Of a DNA stretch of 64,000 nucleotides, positions 47,929-62,477 are shown piece by piece; positions within the stretch are counted from its first letter, which is position 1; each line of letters begins with the position of its first letter. Position numbers and translations under genes: made by a program. The stretch comes from Patagioenas fasciata (Eukaryota; Chordata; Aves; Columbiformes; Columbidae). Location of the stretch: contig NC_092520.1 in assembly GCF_037038585.1 (NCBI RefSeq), forward strand, positions 149,543,104-149,607,103, in the 5' to 3' direction. The notes beneath the pieces are model-generated. The model searched no databases and was not told the DNA's origin. It saw only the letters and a list, made by a program, of their open reading frames with translations.

Positions 47929-50900
47929 CGGCGCTGTGCCCACTGTGTTTGCAGTTGGAGTGGTCTCCAACTTTGCAAGCAGGACTGGCTGCAGCCATGC
48001 AGAGGATGCAGAAATCTGGCACGGTGGGGAGGTTGGGTCTTTGTCTGTGAGCCTCTCCTGCTTTTACAGAACCCTGCCTGATGCAGCCCTTGCACTGTGG
48101 CCAGGCCTGCAACAGCACAGCCATGCGAAGGGGGAACAGGGCAGACAGGGCTCAGGAGGAATCGTTCCAAAGAACCCCACAGTGTCACCTGTCAGTTGCA
48201 CTACTGGCTGTGAGTCAGGCTTTTGGAGAGGAGGGGGAAGGCAGTGGAAGAGGGATACTTCTGGTTTGAAGTGTCAGGTACCAACCAAGCAAAGGAGTCA
48301 CATGTGAATGACCAGTTGTTTAGCATGTAAATCCTGTCGTTGACTCTAAAAAAGGTTTCCCTTTATCTTTCTGGGTCCCAAGACAATTTTCATCCACTGG
48401 GAGCAGAGAGAAGTCTCTCTCAAAGGCAGTGTGAGGGAGCTGCCAGCTCTGTGAACACCACCTAATTAGTGGCAGCGTTTCCAGAGGTGCAGGGGCAGCA
48501 GCCCAAGTGAATTAAAGTATGATTCTGCCCAGAGATGGCCAGCAAAAATGACACCTTCTCACAAGCTCCTCTCTTTGTGTGAAAGCAGAGCTAGTCACGC
48601 TTAAATTAGTGACAAAAGTACACTTAGCGGCTTTCAGTGCTGCGGAGACAATGCAGCCCGTGACCCCGATTCCCCCTGTACCGCAGCCCGTACACAAGGG
48701 CTTACTTCACCCCAGCCATGACCCCACACCAGTTCCCCAGGTGGGCTGAAGGAACCCTGGTAATCCCACTTGTTTTATTCCTTGCTAGCAAAACTCACCT
48801 TCTTTAAAGGTCCACCATGTCTCCTTAGAGCGGGTAATTGCACGAATAACCCATCACAGCTAAACTTATTGCAGCTCACCTGACAAAGCCTTTAACCCAC
48901 ACTGATGGGAGGGAAAAAGCACTGCCTTACATCTTTGCTGAGGTGGTTTCTTGTGGTTCCCTCTGTGCCTGTGCTAATATGCTTCCTGTTTAAAGACTGT
49001 GTTTCAGGCTAAGCGGGCAGTAGAGCAACATGAAGGAAACAGTAAGACTGCTATTTTGGTTATTTTGGCCTTCAGGTGAAGGAGAAAGATGGTGATGCCA
49101 GGAAGGCTGATGAGAGGAAGAGTGGAGAGAGAAAATAATTTTTCCTGGGTAAAACCAGGAAGGTTTGAGAGCTGAGTGGGACAGTTGCACTCAGGCTGAA
49201 GATATCCTGAACAAAAAGGCTTCCTCTCTGAGCTGGAGCAAATTCTGTGAGCTGGAATCCCTTATAAAAATGAGCTGTGGGGTCTGAGAGAGCTCCATGA
49301 TACCTCTCTGCCAGTAAACCTGTGTCCCCCCATGCCACCCTGTGAGCTTCAGTACCTCTTGTTTAGCAGCTAGTAAAGTTGAAAGAGAAGTAAGCTTTAT
49401 CTGCCTCAGAAATCTTTCCCTTCGACCCTTGTCTGGGATTAAAAAAAACATTGGAAATGTTGTGCTGCCCTCAATCCCTAGCACACACATCTTGCATTTA
49501 TGCGAGTGCAGTCTGCACTGGCCAGACCTGCAAGGACAGGGAGCACGTAGTACAGAACAGGGAGGTATTATTGCCTGTCACAACATGGAGGCGAGATTCT
49601 CCTGGGGAATGTGCAGACACAGCCCTGGATGTGCTGGACTGTGTAGAAGGCTCAGCTCACTCTTGTCTGACAGACTTGCTTTGCAGCCACCACAGATCCC
49701 AAGCCAGGAAAGGGCTTTTTGAGTGTAATGCCATGTTACCAGGTCAGATTTGCTTTGGACAAACAAACCGAATTAGAGCAGATACCTGCAGATGGTAGTT
49801 TCAGAGGAGAAGCAGCAGCAAAGCCCCTGGCCTCCTTTTGTCAAAAGGAATGAAAATCCATCTACAGAGATATCATAACTCACTTCTTCCTGCGCACACT
49901 GTGCCTGGCATTAGCCTGTCCATCACTGTTCCCTCTTGGCCTTCAATCTCTCCTCAAGCCCCATTGCTGATGTGACGCTTCCTAAAATAAAAGGACAGGG
50001 AAAGACAGCAGGAGTTTGCTTGCAGGACAGGTGCAGATCTCAGGCCTGAGGGAATCAGCCTGCTGTATGCGTTTTCACAGTTCCCCACGCAGTCCTGGCT
50101 GAGGAACACCTGAGAAACACAGTGGGTCGGCTGGAAACACCAGGTGCCAATAGGCAAAGACATTCACTCCTTTCACTGGAAGCACAGCAAACAATCTCCC
50201 TGCTTCATGCACTGCTGGCCTGGACAGAACACTGGCCAGAAAACAGCAATTTCCATTGAAGGGATAAAAACGAATATGGAAGCAACAAGTGTTTCTTGTA
50301 CAACATTTGTTGGGTGAGTTAGAGGCAGAAGTGGGTATCAAAGGCACTGAGAAGCAAGAATTTATCTCAGCATCAGTCTGAGCAACCCTTTCCTTCCCAG
50401 AAAAAAAGGAAAGTAGAACCAAGAAAAGAAGAGATGATGTGGATATTTCATCCTTGGCTAGGACTAGACATGAACTGGTAAGCACAAATGAATTTGGGAC
50501 TATGCCTTCGAAGAGAAGCAGAATTTCTTTGGAAGGGTGGGATTTGGAGCTGTTCTCTTGGTTGTTGTCCATGAACATTCATGAGACTAAATTTTTATTC
50601 ACCAGCGTGTTCCCAGAAAATGAGAGCTTGGCGGATACTCAGACAAATACTCTCTGGCTTGAGTATTTGCATTTGAAGCATTTGGGCTATCACCTCCAAA
50701 GCTCTTGGTGGCTTGGAAAGTATCCAGCAAAAGAGCCCAACCCCACCATATAATCTGGGTGAGTAAACACAAGTGCAAAGAGTGTTTTCTCAATAACAGC
50801 TATTGGATGCGATGATAGCAGTAAAAGCTGCCAAATAATCAGGCTAGCCATCTTTCGGTTTAAAATTCATTTGCAAAAATCATTAGCACAATCATTGTAA

Positions 50901-53900
50901 AATAAGCAGAAATATAATCACTTGAGGATAATTTGAAGAGACGAAGAGGGCTGCACTCACTGAAAAGTGCTACTGGTAGCTGTGAGGCTGCCTGGCTCTG
51001 ACTAAGCCTACCAAGTCCACCACATCCAAAGGGAAGCGAAGCTGGCCAGCACGGTAGGTCTGTCAGGCATTGCTTTTTTGAGCCCAGTCTAAGGCTTGGC
51101 CTTTTCCTCTACAACCTCAGTGATCTTGCCAGCCTGTGGTGGGGTCCAAGATGGCTTGCCTCCTTCCACCCTGAGCAGGCTCAGGCCTCTGCTCCAGCCC
51201 ACCTCCTGCCACCCTAACTGTCCTCCATAACACAGTGTAGGGAAAACCTTCCCTAGACAGGGAAAATGTATAAGACCAGGGTGTGTAAAGCATGAAAATT
51301 CCCATGCTTGATCCTCCCAGCTTCCAACCACAGATGCTAGATGGGACTCCCAGCCCAGAAGGCCTGTTGAAATCTCCTTTGGTGGGGTCCAGGGTCGCTT
51401 CATCAGCAGTGGCTGGGCTGTTAATACCCAGTAACATAATCATCTCCCAGCCTCGCTGGCCTCTTCCCTTCAGGGAAGCTACCAGTACCTGGGGTCCTCC
51501 TGCTCTTTGGCACCTTGTGTGGTTCCTCCAAGCCAAGGCGGGATGAGCCAGCACTACGACACAGGGAAAGGTCTTGCCCCACACATTTCTAGTTCTTCAC
51601 AGGCTGCCAGCCACACACCTGGGGCACACAGCATATTTGAAATATCCTTCCCCCAGAAACCTGCCCAATAGTTTCCACAGCTAGCACTTTTATTTACAGT
51701 TGCCTTCACTCACTGGTCTTAAATCTACATTTATGCCAATTGCCCCTGCAGCTGCTAGGAGCCCTTGGGAGCAATTTTGTCTTGAGATCACTTGTTTCAC
51801 AGACTGGGAATTTTTAAATTACTTTCACTGCCAGCAGCACAAACAAAGCAGAACATGGTAGAGGAACAAGAAATGTAAAAGAAATATAGTAAGAACAAAA
51901 CTGAAAATAAGTACGAGAAAAGGAATTTCCACCCTGGCGGAGATTAAAGGTGACCTGCAAAAGAAAAATAGATCAGGTTGGAGGACTCTTGTTCAAGACT
52001 TGCCTACTTATTTTTTTTATCCCTGGAATACTCTGGAGGCAGGGACAGCTAGTGAGATAATGTCACTGGCGATACCAGCAGTAAGACTTCATCAGCTGTG
52101 AAACAGCCAAGTTCTGTTAAGCTCAGTGTTTTTTCCATTGTTTGCCCTATGCACTTCACCTGAACTCATGTGGCTGAGAAACACCTGGGAGAAAAGCTTC
52201 CTTTGCTAAAGATTTATCAGCACTGAACTTTGAGTCAGCAGGTGAGACCTGAAGGACCAAAAGTCCTTCAGCACAAAATGAAGAAGATCAATCTGACAAG
52301 TCCTGAGATGTCTTATAGGAGGAGGGGGAATATTAGGTAGAAGAGAAAGAAAAGGCCACTAAAAGAAAATTTGTAAAATTCACAGAAGTCTCAATAGCAT
52401 TTTTCCTACTCTTTCTTTGAACAAAGGGCCTTCACCTCCTGTTTCCTTCAGTAGAGTATTTCTAGGTGTATGAACAATTTTTCCATTTGATTAAAATAAA
52501 TAGGATTGTATATATGGAAGTTTCTGAAAGGACAAGAACACACGGGATAGCACACCTATGCTTTTGTTAACAACTAAAGCACAGTGAAAGCTCAGACCTC
52601 TGCAATGTCATAGTATCTCCTTTCTCAGCCATGTCAAAGCTCGTGGTGGCACTTGAGGATGTCCCATACTCACGGGGAGCTCAGCCCATTCTGGGCTACG
52701 GCACGTCACTGCGACACAGATGCAGTTTATTGTTGGGCAAAGCCAGACCTGCTTTGCCCTTCCAAAAAGTGTGAGGTTTAATTACTAGTACCTGCCTCCC
52801 AGGAGCTGCCCAAAAGCTCTCGAGCTGATTGCTGGTTAGATTGAAGCACTGGCAAAGGTATGGCACCTGCCTATGAGCTTTTGGCATTCTCCAAAGATGC
52901 TCCAAATGCAGGAGTCCCCACATTGCAAGCATGCCTGGGGTCTGAGTGACACAGGGACAGTGGTGTTCCCAGGGGTCCCGAGAAGGCCCAGGAGGCCATG
53001 TACTAGCGGTGTCCATGGTGGGACTTGGAAGAGTGGACTCTTAGCATAGCAGAGTCTCCTCTTTCCCCCACCTTTCCAGCCATCTCCCCTGCCATACAGG
53101 TATCTGAGTGAAACTGGAGAAAACTGGGTGTCCAATGTCCCTGTGATGTGCACCTCCTGGCCAGCACACCAAACAAGGGTCTTGAGGCCCCAGGAACCAG
53201 AAGCAAGAGCTGTCACAAACACCAGCCATGGGATTTTTGCATGGAGAAGGACTTCTGGTAGGACTTGTCTAACAGCAGGGTTGCAGTACCTACCCACTGT
53301 AGGGAGCTCTCTTAGGTCTTGTCTACCCATAAGCAACCAGTGTTGCCCATCTGATTCAAAACCAGTTAGGCTAAATGAAACCAGAGTACCCACTTTGCAA
53401 ATATAGTTATTGCAGTTTGAAGACCTTTTGGGTGATAGGTGGACATAGTCACATTTATTAAACCGTGCCTGTGTCTGCAGGTTGTTTTGATAAATGTGGT
53501 TAAAAAACCTGAGCATATTTCTATCAGTGAAACTGCTCTCACAGGGGACTGTGATGATTTAGCTCTGTTGCTTCTAATCCATCCAAAGCAGTGCAAAAAG
53601 TAAAGCCATGTTCAAGTTAGCTCAAACTTGATCCTGATGGACTTAATATAAATTTAAATTAGTGTGAATGGAACATAAATAGAAGTGTCCTCACATACTT
53701 TGGAAGATTTAACTGAAATCACATACTGTGTTAAACCACCCTAACTTTAAAGTAAATGTGCCCTTAGGTCTAGTTACATCATTAATATAACTCTGCCAGG
53801 AAAGTGGATGATTTTTCCCTTTTTATTGAGGCTTATGCTGATAAAAACTTGAGGTAGATGCTTTAAATCAGCATAAGTACAGTTATACTGATGGAGCTTA

Positions 53901-55768
53901 TGCCACTTCCAAGTACCACTGTATGGCAATGTTGTCCTACAGGGAGAAGAAGAAGCCCTATTGCACTGCTGTGTTTGACCTCAAAAGCACAGGGCTGTGA
54001 AGAAAAAAGTGATAGGTGTGGAGGAAAAAGAGGACAGATGTTGATACGAGGTGCAAGACAGGCAAAGTTAACAAGAGAGGCAGAATAACCACTGCCCAGT
54101 ACAGGTACCTCATCATGGAAATATGGAAGAGGAGGAGGAAGAGCAAAGACTCGGCCCCTCTGTGAAGTGCCAGGCAGGTGCAATCTCATTTATACCCCAT
54201 GGAAAGGGATGGTGCCTGCCTCATGTGCAGGGCTGTGCCCACACGAGTGCAAGCAGGAGGGACAGGGCAGAGCCAGCCTGGGTGGGAGAAAATGTTTCCA
54301 GCCTGCAGCCTTGCTGCTGCTTGCCCATGTGATGATGCTCACAACCAAAATGAGCCCTTGTTTGCAGCAAGCGCATTTCACCCCCCAGGGGACTTGCTTC
54401 TATTGATAGAATTGGATGGTGGGAAATTGCTTTGCTGTCGTTCGATGGGCCTTATGTCAGACCATCTGAGGGACTTTGGCCAGAACAACCCGAAGGTGCT
54501 GCTGACACCACTACCCAGGGTCAATACAACACCCTTCCCTTCCTTCCAGAGCATGAAGAAAATTTGGAAAGTTTTACCAAGATTACAAATTACACCTACT
54601 CATAGTCAAGGACTGGAGACTCACAAACTGCAAATACTGGCAGCAATGTATTTACTCACTGGTCTCTGTCACAATGTGGACGTTGGTGGTGTGATTAAGC
54701 TGCAAAGAATACTAAAGCATAATTGTCTCTCAGATGACTCGGCACACGTGCACCCACATGGAGATGCACAACATCTCAGATAAGCATGTCCAACTTTCTG
54801 AAAGCGACTGACTCCCTTTTGTCCTTCTCCTCTTCACATGAAGACCCATGGGAGCCCAAGGGCCAAAGAGCAAAGGTTTTGCTGCCACCCCCCTGGCCAT
54901 GGGCTGTGACAGCTGCCTCGAGAGTCCCTCCCAGAAGTACCCACAGAGGTCAGTGCTCCCCTACCATTCTTTAATGAAGCCCAACTCCAGCTGCCTGGAG
55001 ACCAGGGAAGCGGGAAAGTGGGACTGAGCTTGACCACCCCCAAATACAGCAGAAATGCCACCCCTATCTTGAACTGCAAAAGAGGCTGGGGTGGGGTTCA
55101 TATTGAAAACTACATTATGTAAAATGTTAGGCAATTTTAGACACCAAATAACTTTAAAAAGCCGTATCTTTTAGCTGCTGGCTAGGGCAGGTAACTCATT
55201 AAGGGAAAAAAAAAAAAAAGGAAATTAATTCCTGGAATTTTCCAATCTTGTCACTGTAAAATCAATATGTTCTTAAAGTGCTCAAATATCCTCCACACAC
55301 AGGCTATGAAAAAACTGCCTGTGCCTGACCAGCGCTGCTTGCCCATGTGGAGACTGCCCTCACGCTTGGGCTCCTGGACAAGGAGGTTATGGGACAGGAC
55401 AAATGGTGCTTGCCCCAGGCTCTGGTTCTGCTTGGCCAGTACTTTACTCTTTACCTAAGCAGTAGGTTTAAAGCTGAGCCTTACAAAAGCAGTTGAGATT
55501 GGGAGAGCTTGGTGCTGGCGCCAAGACAGACATTCATGGGACAGGATGGCATGGGTGATGGAAGAGAGGACTCTGCTGCCATCCCCCTGTAACATGACTG
55601 ACATACACATCACACCAGTGCCAATGGGAGCCAGAGTCCCCTGGCCTGCCTGGAGAATTCATACCTCATCCAAAAGCATGACACAGGAAACTAATACTGC
55701 CTAGGCACATTTTCCCCAAAGTTATGAGATTAAACCCCAGGACTGGGCCAGTTCCCATTGCCAGGATG

Positions 55769-55786
55769 CCCCCCCCCCCCCCCCCC
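55769..55786. repeat. Poly-C run of 18
   Basis: Eighteen consecutive C residues sit between ATG and TGAAGAG. The length is prone to polymerase and sequencing error, so the true allele length is uncertain. Confidence 0.9.
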
Positions 55787-56305
55787 TGAAGAGACTAACC
55801 TAGGGTTTCTGGTTTACACCTCTGTGCCCTGCCACTAGTGGGATTTTTGTTCAAAGCTCTCTGTTCCCACAGAGCCTGGTTAAGAAACACCAGGCTCCAG
55901 CTCTCAGGTCACCCCTACTTCAAAGTTAGAGATGAGGGAGGCTCATGTTGCACAATGAGGCTATGGCCCTTCTCCAGGATGTGGGAAAGCAACAGTTTGC
56001 TTTTTTCTTTGGGGGTGGGTTTGTTCCTCCATGAGAAAAAGAAGCTCGTTACATCTCCTGCTGAAATACGAGGTCAAGAAAGGCACCAGACTGCCTATAA
56101 TCACTTATCATTCTTCAGAGACTGCTGTCTCCACTGTGGCACAACAAAAGCCTTGCACTTGATAGACCATATTTTGGAAAAGTCTGGTGGCCACTGACAA
56201 ATAACAAACCAGAGTGAGCATGCTTTTGGTCCAGAGCATCCAGCCTAGAAGCTCCCCATCCTGGCTGTAACCCAGGCTGGGCAAGAAATTATGCTACAGC
56301 TTGGG

Positions 56306-56324
56306 AAAAAAAAAAAAAAAAAAG
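56306..56324. repeat. Poly-A run of 19
   Basis: A 19-base A run is followed by GAAATAAAAATAAAG. No retrocopy body was recognised upstream of it, so it is annotated only as a homopolymer. Confidence 0.85.
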
Positions 56325-58101
56325 AAATAAAAATAAAGAGGTTGTATTTCACAACATGGTCTTGGCATTTCACCAAAAGCAAGACAGGACCAGGTCGCCC
56401 ACGATTGGCTTTGCACAGCCATTGCAAACATTTCTCTCTGGGAATCCCTTTCCTTTCCACATAGCTTTCCAAGCACAGGCTTGACAAACCAGAACAGACA
56501 GCTCTGAAAATAAATGTCCTCCTTTGCAGAGACAGTCATGGACTCAAAACAGAGCCAGGATTGTGCTCCAAGAGCAGTCAAGGGGGCGGAACTTATTGTG
56601 GGTTTCAAAACCAAACAAAGCAAAACAAACTCCCCACTGCCCCCACAGGTGCTGTTAGACACGTTTTTTTTCTCTTCTCTTGGCTCCAGCAAGAGATTCA
56701 GGAATAAAATCTTCGATGCCCCAGCCCCTCCCTGCAGCCTTGCAGAGGGAGCTGGTTGGCAGCATATACACATCTCTTTGGCCCCTCGGGTCTCAAATTT
56801 TATTCCTGACTTTTTGAAAGCTTATATTATCTTCTCCTTTGATGAACATTACTGCCCTCTTACCCTGTTCAAGCCCTGATTAGCTAATTAGTGAGGGGTG
56901 ACCATACAAAAGAGTGAGTAACCTAATAAAGGAGAGAACAGCAAGATAACCTGATATTCATGACTGCAGACTGCCCTCTTTCCTGGTCCTTGTTTTCTGG
57001 GCACCCAAGTTACTTGCCTACCATCTCTTATTTCTACCTGGGCAAGGCCCATCTCCCTTCAAGACCAGGAAAGCACCTCACCAATCTCCTCCTGCCACAC
57101 ACAAAGGAAGATAAAGCTCTGGAAAGCCCCCAAATGCAAGCACAAACCACAAAACCCCTGCAGATCACCCACGACTCACACAAGGCAAATGTGACTCAAG
57201 ATCTGAGAAACCAGCCTCCCCTCCTCTTCACAAAGGTTTTCACAAACAAAAATACCCCATTTCCTCCATCTCAGTCCCTAATGTCCTTTGTTCTCTCCTG
57301 ACCCTTGGCAAGGTGCAATAAATGCACAGGATCAAGGGAAAATCAAGAGCTTTGCTCAGGACAGAGCTGTGGCCCCAGTCCTTGGTAGTTAACCCCTGTG
57401 CTAGGGCTATCATGGGCATAGCTTCTCTCCATCCAAAACAGCTAAGGTGAGGACTGGAGGGAGGGCACAGCAGCATCTCCAGCTTGTTGAAAGCTACAGC
57501 AGGTCACTGTCCTTTGCCTGACTGCTACCATGGTCACTGGGGGCAGAGGCAGGTTTGAGAGCTGAGCTCCCCCCAAGATGAAATGCCACTGCGATTCTCC
57601 TCCCCTCAAAAAACTATGGAGTCGTGAAAACTGAAGATATCATGATAATGAAAAGAAATACATATTACTTCATGCTTAACAAAGACAGAAGTGCAAGAAT
57701 TTCTATTAAGAGTCTTCCAGAGCCTGGATGCACCCTCCAGGGCCAGGATGGAAAGAGCTCCTCAGCCAGCTGCAGGCCCAGGGCTGTGCCAAGGACAACG
57801 CAGTGTCTCCCTACCTAACCTACACAGGGCGAAGCAGCCCAGCCAGAACAGGGATCACGTTCATTCAGATGAGGATCTAAGGGAAGAAGCTCAAGAATGA
57901 CACATTTCTTTTTGGGAAAAATAAACTTGCCAAAGGACTTGTTTGGATACAACCTCTCTGTCTGTGATGGTGGATGAGTGACGAGGGGAGCGTAGCAAGC
58001 TAATAACTCTTAATAACTTGTTGGACTTGTTTGCCATTTGTTTTATCTTTATTTCTTCAAATTTTGTCTAGTACAAGTTTTAGGCTATTGTTTCCTTCTC
58101 C

Positions 58102-58117
58102 TTTTTTTTTTTTTTTT
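58102..58117. repeat. Poly-T run of 16 beside a purine-rich stretch
   Basis: Sixteen T residues are followed by a GA-rich segment (58130-58210). This is simple sequence with no associated gene. Confidence 0.8.
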
Positions 58118-61100
58118 CATTTGCCACTGTTGAGGGAAGAAGGGAGGGAAGGCTGAAATGGAGGGAACGGGAGAAATGGGAAGAAGCAGAGAATGAAGAA
58201 ATGAAAAGGAAAATACAAGACCTTTTGACTTGATTTCTTTCTAACTATTTTCCTGGCTTTCCTTTCTGGAGAGGAGGGTGAAAATGGGCTTTTTAATGAA
58301 AAAAACCCTGAAAACACAGAAGCAGTAATTAGATGCTTGACAGATGTCTGTTCTCACTTCTGTATATAGTGTTTTTCCTCCAACCAGGAGGAGCAGCACA
58401 GTATAGCCACCTTATAACCTCTATTGGACTTCAGCTTCAAATATGTTACGTCTTGGCCTCTATCAACAATTGCAAGGAGAAAAATATCTCTCCCTTATTT
58501 CCATACCATCCCTTCAGTAGTATATTTACACGCTGGTAGTGCATGGAAAGGGAACAGCTTCCCATCAGATAGACTCACAAGTTTCCCAAAGTGCCTGCTT
58601 CCAGGGGCTGATGGAAACCTGTCAGATCTATTGTGTGCATTCAGCAGCACATGAGACATTTCTGTCAGGTCAGCAAACCATGACCTGGTCTCTAACCATG
58701 CCTGCATGCTGGGGGTCTCATAGCAAAAGACTTGGTGGCATTCTCCCTCGTTTACCCCAGCTGGATGTACCTGGGTCACTGAGCTTCCCCTTAAACTTCC
58801 TGAGACATTGCTAATCCCAGCCAAAGTGTTTGGATGAAATTTCCTGATCCTGGGAATTTTCTAAGTGTTTTCAATGGGGACAGCAATACCTCCTCTGACT
58901 TCATTTAAATATGCAGCTTTCTGGCAGAAGTGGGACGCTACTATTAGATTATACATAAGCAACAGAGGAATCAGTTTGTGCAGTATTTATTTTCAATAAC
59001 ACAGCCTCATATTTGTGTTCAAGAAGTGATTTATTTCTACCTAGGATTTTTGCAGTGTTCTCGGAGTAGGAGTAAACACACCTCCACGACTTCTCTGGCA
59101 GTACAACACCACCTTATATCCTAAAGGCATGGCAGCAAGAGCAAAGGGGTTAAATGTCCTACCAAAGGGCCGTACAAGAAGCCCGTGCTAATGCCTGAGA
59201 CTGAATCTGGATGGCAAGTCCCAGTCCTTCAACTTTCCTTTTTGTTGCTTGAAGAAGAGATCGCAGCTTTTCTTCTCAAAACGAACACCACCATTTTGAG
59301 GCAGCTGCAGCCCATGCCTGAAATCAAACCTCTTGTGTCCAGAGGCAGCTGCAGGGCAAGCACCTGGGGGACACCCAGCACCCCCCAGGGATGGTGATTT
59401 CTCCAGCTGATCAGGCTGTTTCACCCTGGCACAGCTGCTCCTTGGTGGCAGCCGCTGGCTTTTGCTCCGGCTGCATGTAGAGACCTGCTGCAGGGAGCTG
59501 CTCCCCCCGCCAAATCGTGAGCAACTCCGCTGGGAGGGAGAGGAAAAAACACCAAAATACTTACCATGAGGCCTGACTGCAAGCCTCTGGATGTTAAGCG
59601 CTGCACATGACTATTGCCGCAATGTGACATTTAGCTCTTTAAAGATATAAAAGTAAAATAACTGGCATCTTGTGTGGTGCTGCAGTCCTTTGCAGGGAAC
59701 AAGAGTGAGGTTTGCCAGCTATCTCTACCTTTTGCAGTGAATAATCTCCAATCAAACAATAACGTCCCAGAGAGGTACAAATTTTGATACTTGACTTTCA
59801 GTGTTCATTTCACCAACAGTTTTTAGTTGTTAAAGGAAAAGGAAATTAAAGGGGGAAAAGATTGCCCTATGCTAATTCACCAGTTAAACTCACAGGAAAC
59901 TGTAACAGATAAGGTTCCCATAGCAATTGGAATAGGTACTGCATTGCACACATGAGGCCCAATTTTCCTGCTTACTTTCAGTGCTTCTGGTTTATCTCCA
60001 CAAAGCACAGGGAAAAGCAATTACTTGGAACAAGGGAAAGAAGCCTGTGGCATCTCTGATTCTTTTTAATGGCTGTTCTCCAGTGTGGTTTGATGCACCT
60101 CTATTGCAACACAGCCATGCACCAGAGCATGTACCCTCAACCACAGCAAAGCTCCTGGGGAGGATCCTGCCACTGTTTTTTCCTGTGATCTTAAATGTGA
60201 AATTCTGATAGGCACTCAGGCAGGTTTTGGCAGAGAGTTTTACAGCCCCAGCCTCCACAGAACAGAGTTGTGTGGCATTTCACCAAATGCCACATCCGAG
60301 CGCAATCCCTCCCAGACATTGCCTCACGTTCATGACTACCCTGGCAAAAAGAGACCTTTAAATTGACATAATCTGCTTCCAGTGATCCCATCTTACCTAT
60401 TAATTGTCGCTTTATCTTGCCTGAGCTTATGATTATTGTGCCCAATTATGTCTTCCTTATCCCCTGAGCAGTCGCCAGCAGCAAAGCTGAGGGAACACAA
60501 TCCTTCTCTCACCCTCACCCCAAAGCTAGTCTCCACCACAGAATCAGGACCATCAACTCCTTCATTAATTCCTCTACAAAATGCCCCAGCAGTGCAGTTA
60601 AATTTGTAGGCGTGCAGTCCCCAGGGTCTCATTTCTTCCTGCTGTGCTGCAGCTCGTTTTTTTTACCAGCTGTTCTGTGAGTTTTCCTACGCTCCATGAA
60701 TTTTCTGAAAGAATTGTCAAATATTCAGCTGTTTCACTCTCAGATGCATGGGCCGTGTAGTTTTGACCAAGAGCGAGTCCACTAGATAGTTATTCCTCAT
60801 CCCCTTTCCATCCTGAGATCTGCCTTGAGATCCATCATCAAAAACCATGATTGCATTGAGCAGCCTGTCACTCTCTTCAGTGACAACTGAAGCTGTAAGT
60901 ACTAACACTGCAGCCTTCTTTTATCATTGCCTGTGAGTTCCTGGCTCCGTCTCCCTTGTACGGAGGTGACCTAGCAATGCACTTGCCTTTGTCATCCTCT
61001 AGCTTCTTATGTACTTCTGAACCACCTTACATATTCCCTGTGCTAACACCCCATCGTTTTGTGCCTTTGCATCCCTACCTTTGCTACTGTACACACCTTT

Positions 61101-62477
61101 ATTCTCTGCCCTCTCTCACCACTGTGGTTTCCTTTCCTCCTCCTGACAAGACCACTTTTCTTTTTTTCATTTCTTTTCTTTTTTTGTTAATACATTGTTT
61201 GTCTCTTCCCCACCAGTGTTAGTACTGGAGGACACTTCTGACAAAAGTGTCTTGCTCTCTCCTCAGCTGCTAACAGGGAATGTTATCCCCAGGATATTGA
61301 CAGAAACGCTGTCCCTGGTGTGTGCAACCAGCTGGCCGGAAGGAGAGGGTGTCCCAGATGCTTCTGTCTCAGATGCGAAGGAGAGAAGGGAAGAACCCAG
61401 GAGAGAAAAGAAATCACTTCAGGGAGGAGAGAGCAAATCAGTCTGGGGTATGGAGGAGACATCTCCAGTGCTTTAGAAGTGGGTTTCTCTCTCTGTGATG
61501 CTGATCACCTCCTGGACTGGAGGGGACCATCCCTTGTGCTTCGGTTCAGACAGGCCCACCACGTGCTTTTTCGGCTGCGGCAGATCCTCCGCTGGGGAAA
61601 TCAGCTGTGTCAGCCGCTGCAGAGAAGAAGTCTCTGTTAATTAAGCTGAGAAACAAACTGACACCCGATAGTGAGCCACAACCATTGCTGAGGGCAAAGG
61701 CATCTTAGAGAGCTGGTGCTCCCGGCTCCCCGTTCCTCTCCTGTCAAAGGGCTGTGAAAGGGAGAGGAAAGAGAGCAGGCTGCATGAACTGCTCTCAGTG
61801 ACAATTAGTCCACCTCTGGGCTCAAACCGAGGCCATGGACTGACAACCTGACATACAGGGCTCCTCACAGACATGTTTCTGGAAGGAAGAGTGCTAGAGA
61901 TTGGCCCACAGTTATTTTCTGTAGCTATGGAAAAGCACCATAAAGCCCTTCTTTCTCCCTATGCCAAGTAGCCATGGTTTCTGCTGACTTTGGTGGGAGC
62001 TGTGGAGCTTTCCAAATGGTCTGACCATCACAAAGTGCTGGGCATCTCCTGCTATGGTCCAAAGCGGGATGGCAGTTGACACCTACCTCAGTGGCACTTC
62101 CCTGGTAAAGCCATCCCCCAGTAGATTGGTTCCTCCCCCCAGGCCATCCCAGCTCCCCTCTTCCAGCCAGATAAACTGTGACAGTGCAGGCAGGGGCTGT
62201 GGGGTAGCTGCCTGCCCTTAGCTCGCCCCGTCCTCTGCAACGCAGGCGTGTTGCAGGCTGTTCCACACACACATACGTTGTGTTAAGTGTCAGTTTTGGG
62301 GAGTTTGTTCTTGAAAAAGGCAAAGAACTTGGAGCTCTTTGGGCAAAAGGTGCTGACCCTCAGAGACAGCTACTGTGAATTCCTGGTCTTTCTCATCCCA
62401 TTTTTGAAGTCCCTCTAATGCCAGACACCTTCCTGAGTGCCTGGTCTACGCCCAAAGCCAAGTAACACATGATGTCC

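Larger units (their letters stand above)
47929..62477. other. Long stretch without a recognised gene
   Basis: No exon could be supported. The longest open frames are minus 53516-52836 (226 codons) and plus 54178-54783 (201 codons). Both lack recognisable motifs and convincing splice context. Homopolymers at 55.77, 56.31 and 58.10 kb are annotated separately. Confidence 0.55.

Noticed and set aside
52836-53516. 226-codon open frame on the minus strand
   Set aside because: No known motif, no hydrophobic or repeat pattern and no convincing splice context. A homology search could reopen it.
54178-54783. 201-codon open frame on the plus strand
   Set aside because: No recognisable family. Two other frames are also open through its first part, as expected by chance.
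61195-61476. Exon-like plus-strand frame with Glu/Arg-rich end
   Set aside because: A CTCTCCTCAG acceptor-like site is present, but a second frame is equally open across the same bases and no partner exon was found.
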